64,000 bases of DNA. Source: Gonocerus acuteangulatus. Its lineage: Eukaryota; Arthropoda; Insecta; Hemiptera; Coreidae. The notes below the pieces were generated by a model. It did no database searches. It saw nothing but the letters and a program-made list of their open reading frames with translations, and was not told where the DNA came from. Positions within the stretch are counted from its first letter, which is position 1; each line of letters starts with the position of its first letter. The translations under genes were made by a program, and so were the position numbers. The stretch spans positions 23,222,758 to 23,286,757 of the forward strand of contig OX328128.1 of the NCBI GenBank assembly GCA_946811695.1. The letters are read 5' to 3'. Positions 63,445 through 64,000 of this stretch are shown piece by piece.

Positions 63445-64000
63445 TGTAGCCAATTTTTAATTTTATTTATTATTATTTTTATTTATTAGTAACTCAATTT
63501 ATTTAATAATTTTATTTCGCATATTTTATATTATTTCGAGTATTTTTTTGATATTTTTTTTTTTAAAAAACGTTGGTACATGCGTTGGCCCAGTGTTTTG
63601 GGTAATAAAAACATAAATTTACTTAAATTATAATGACATTATACAAGAAATGTTTGCATAAAAAAGAGTATTTTTCAAAATGTATTTGTTTTATTGATGT
63701 GCTCTTTAGAAAAAATTGATAATATTTTATGGATTTTGAAAATTCATATGTGAGTAACGAATCTGCTTTCATAAAATTAGAATTATTTATTTTTGAAAAT
63801 GGAATATAATAAGATAAATAAATTGAGTATGATATGGAAAACATTTATTGTGTTCATGATATAGTTTACCTAAAACATAGTTTTTTATACAATTATAAAT
63901 TCTGAACCGAATTAATAGAATAAAAAATAAGGAGACTTTGAGATGGCTGGCTGAGCCAGTATGTTTTAAATATTGATCATAATCAAAAGTAAGAACTTTA
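63445..64000. other. AT-rich interval, no gene seen
   Basis: Very AT-rich. The 73-codon minus-strand frame at 63623-63844 has no motif. Confidence 0.45.

Overview
This is a nuclear window from an animal, probably an arthropod. It is strongly AT-rich and full of (TA)n, (CT)n and poly-A runs. It holds no bacterial-style operons and no clearly intact host gene. Almost everything recognisable is transposable-element sequence: LINEs of the I and Jockey groups, Penelope-like elements (PLEs) with GIY-YIG and hammerhead-ribozyme signatures, Helitrons, piggyBac-like, pogo-like and other TA-inserting DNA transposons, foldback/MITE elements and several SINE families. The arthropod assignment is inferred from this repertoire, not from a host gene.

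Layout. 1-3.5 kb: a 153-bp direct duplication, a palindromic MITE and a 5'-truncated PLE. 5.5-8.5 kb: SINE B copies and a full copy of repeat family Y (my label). 8.6-10.1 kb: a DNA element with 32-bp terminal inverted repeats (TIRs). 10.4 kb: an unrecognised exon-like reading frame. 10.6 kb: a 5S-rRNA-derived SINE with target-site duplications (TSDs). 12.5-13.5 kb: a decayed piggyBac-like element. 14.9-17.2 kb: SINE A, a long (CT)n tract and a nonautonomous Helitron. 19.4-21.2 kb: Helitron debris with a helicase remnant, split by an I-group LINE fragment. 21.2-30.5 kb: family Y and family X (my label) copies, PLE relics, GC-rich islands and a second LINE fragment. 33.5-37.6 kb: foldback elements, a Jockey LINE fragment, SINE B, and a minisatellite ending in a 72-bp perfect palindrome. 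38.3-39.3 kb: a 69-bp tandem array. 40.1-46.1 kb: a LINE split by a foldback element, a pogo element inside a piggyBac-type MITE, and a composite family X copy. 49.7-56 kb: more SINEs, PLE relics, and two TA-inserting elements lodged in one (TA)n array. 57.4-63.4 kb: a three-level nest of an I-group LINE (endonuclease, reverse transcriptase, RNase H) inside a TIR element inside family X.

The parts interact as a transposon community. (TA)n tracts inside family X/Y elements and nearby act as landing sites for TA-targeting elements. SINEs with different Pol III heads share one 3' hairpin tail, which suggests a common LINE partner. The PLE relics keep hammerhead cores. All larger protein genes carry frameshifts, stops or truncations, so I see no intact autonomous element.
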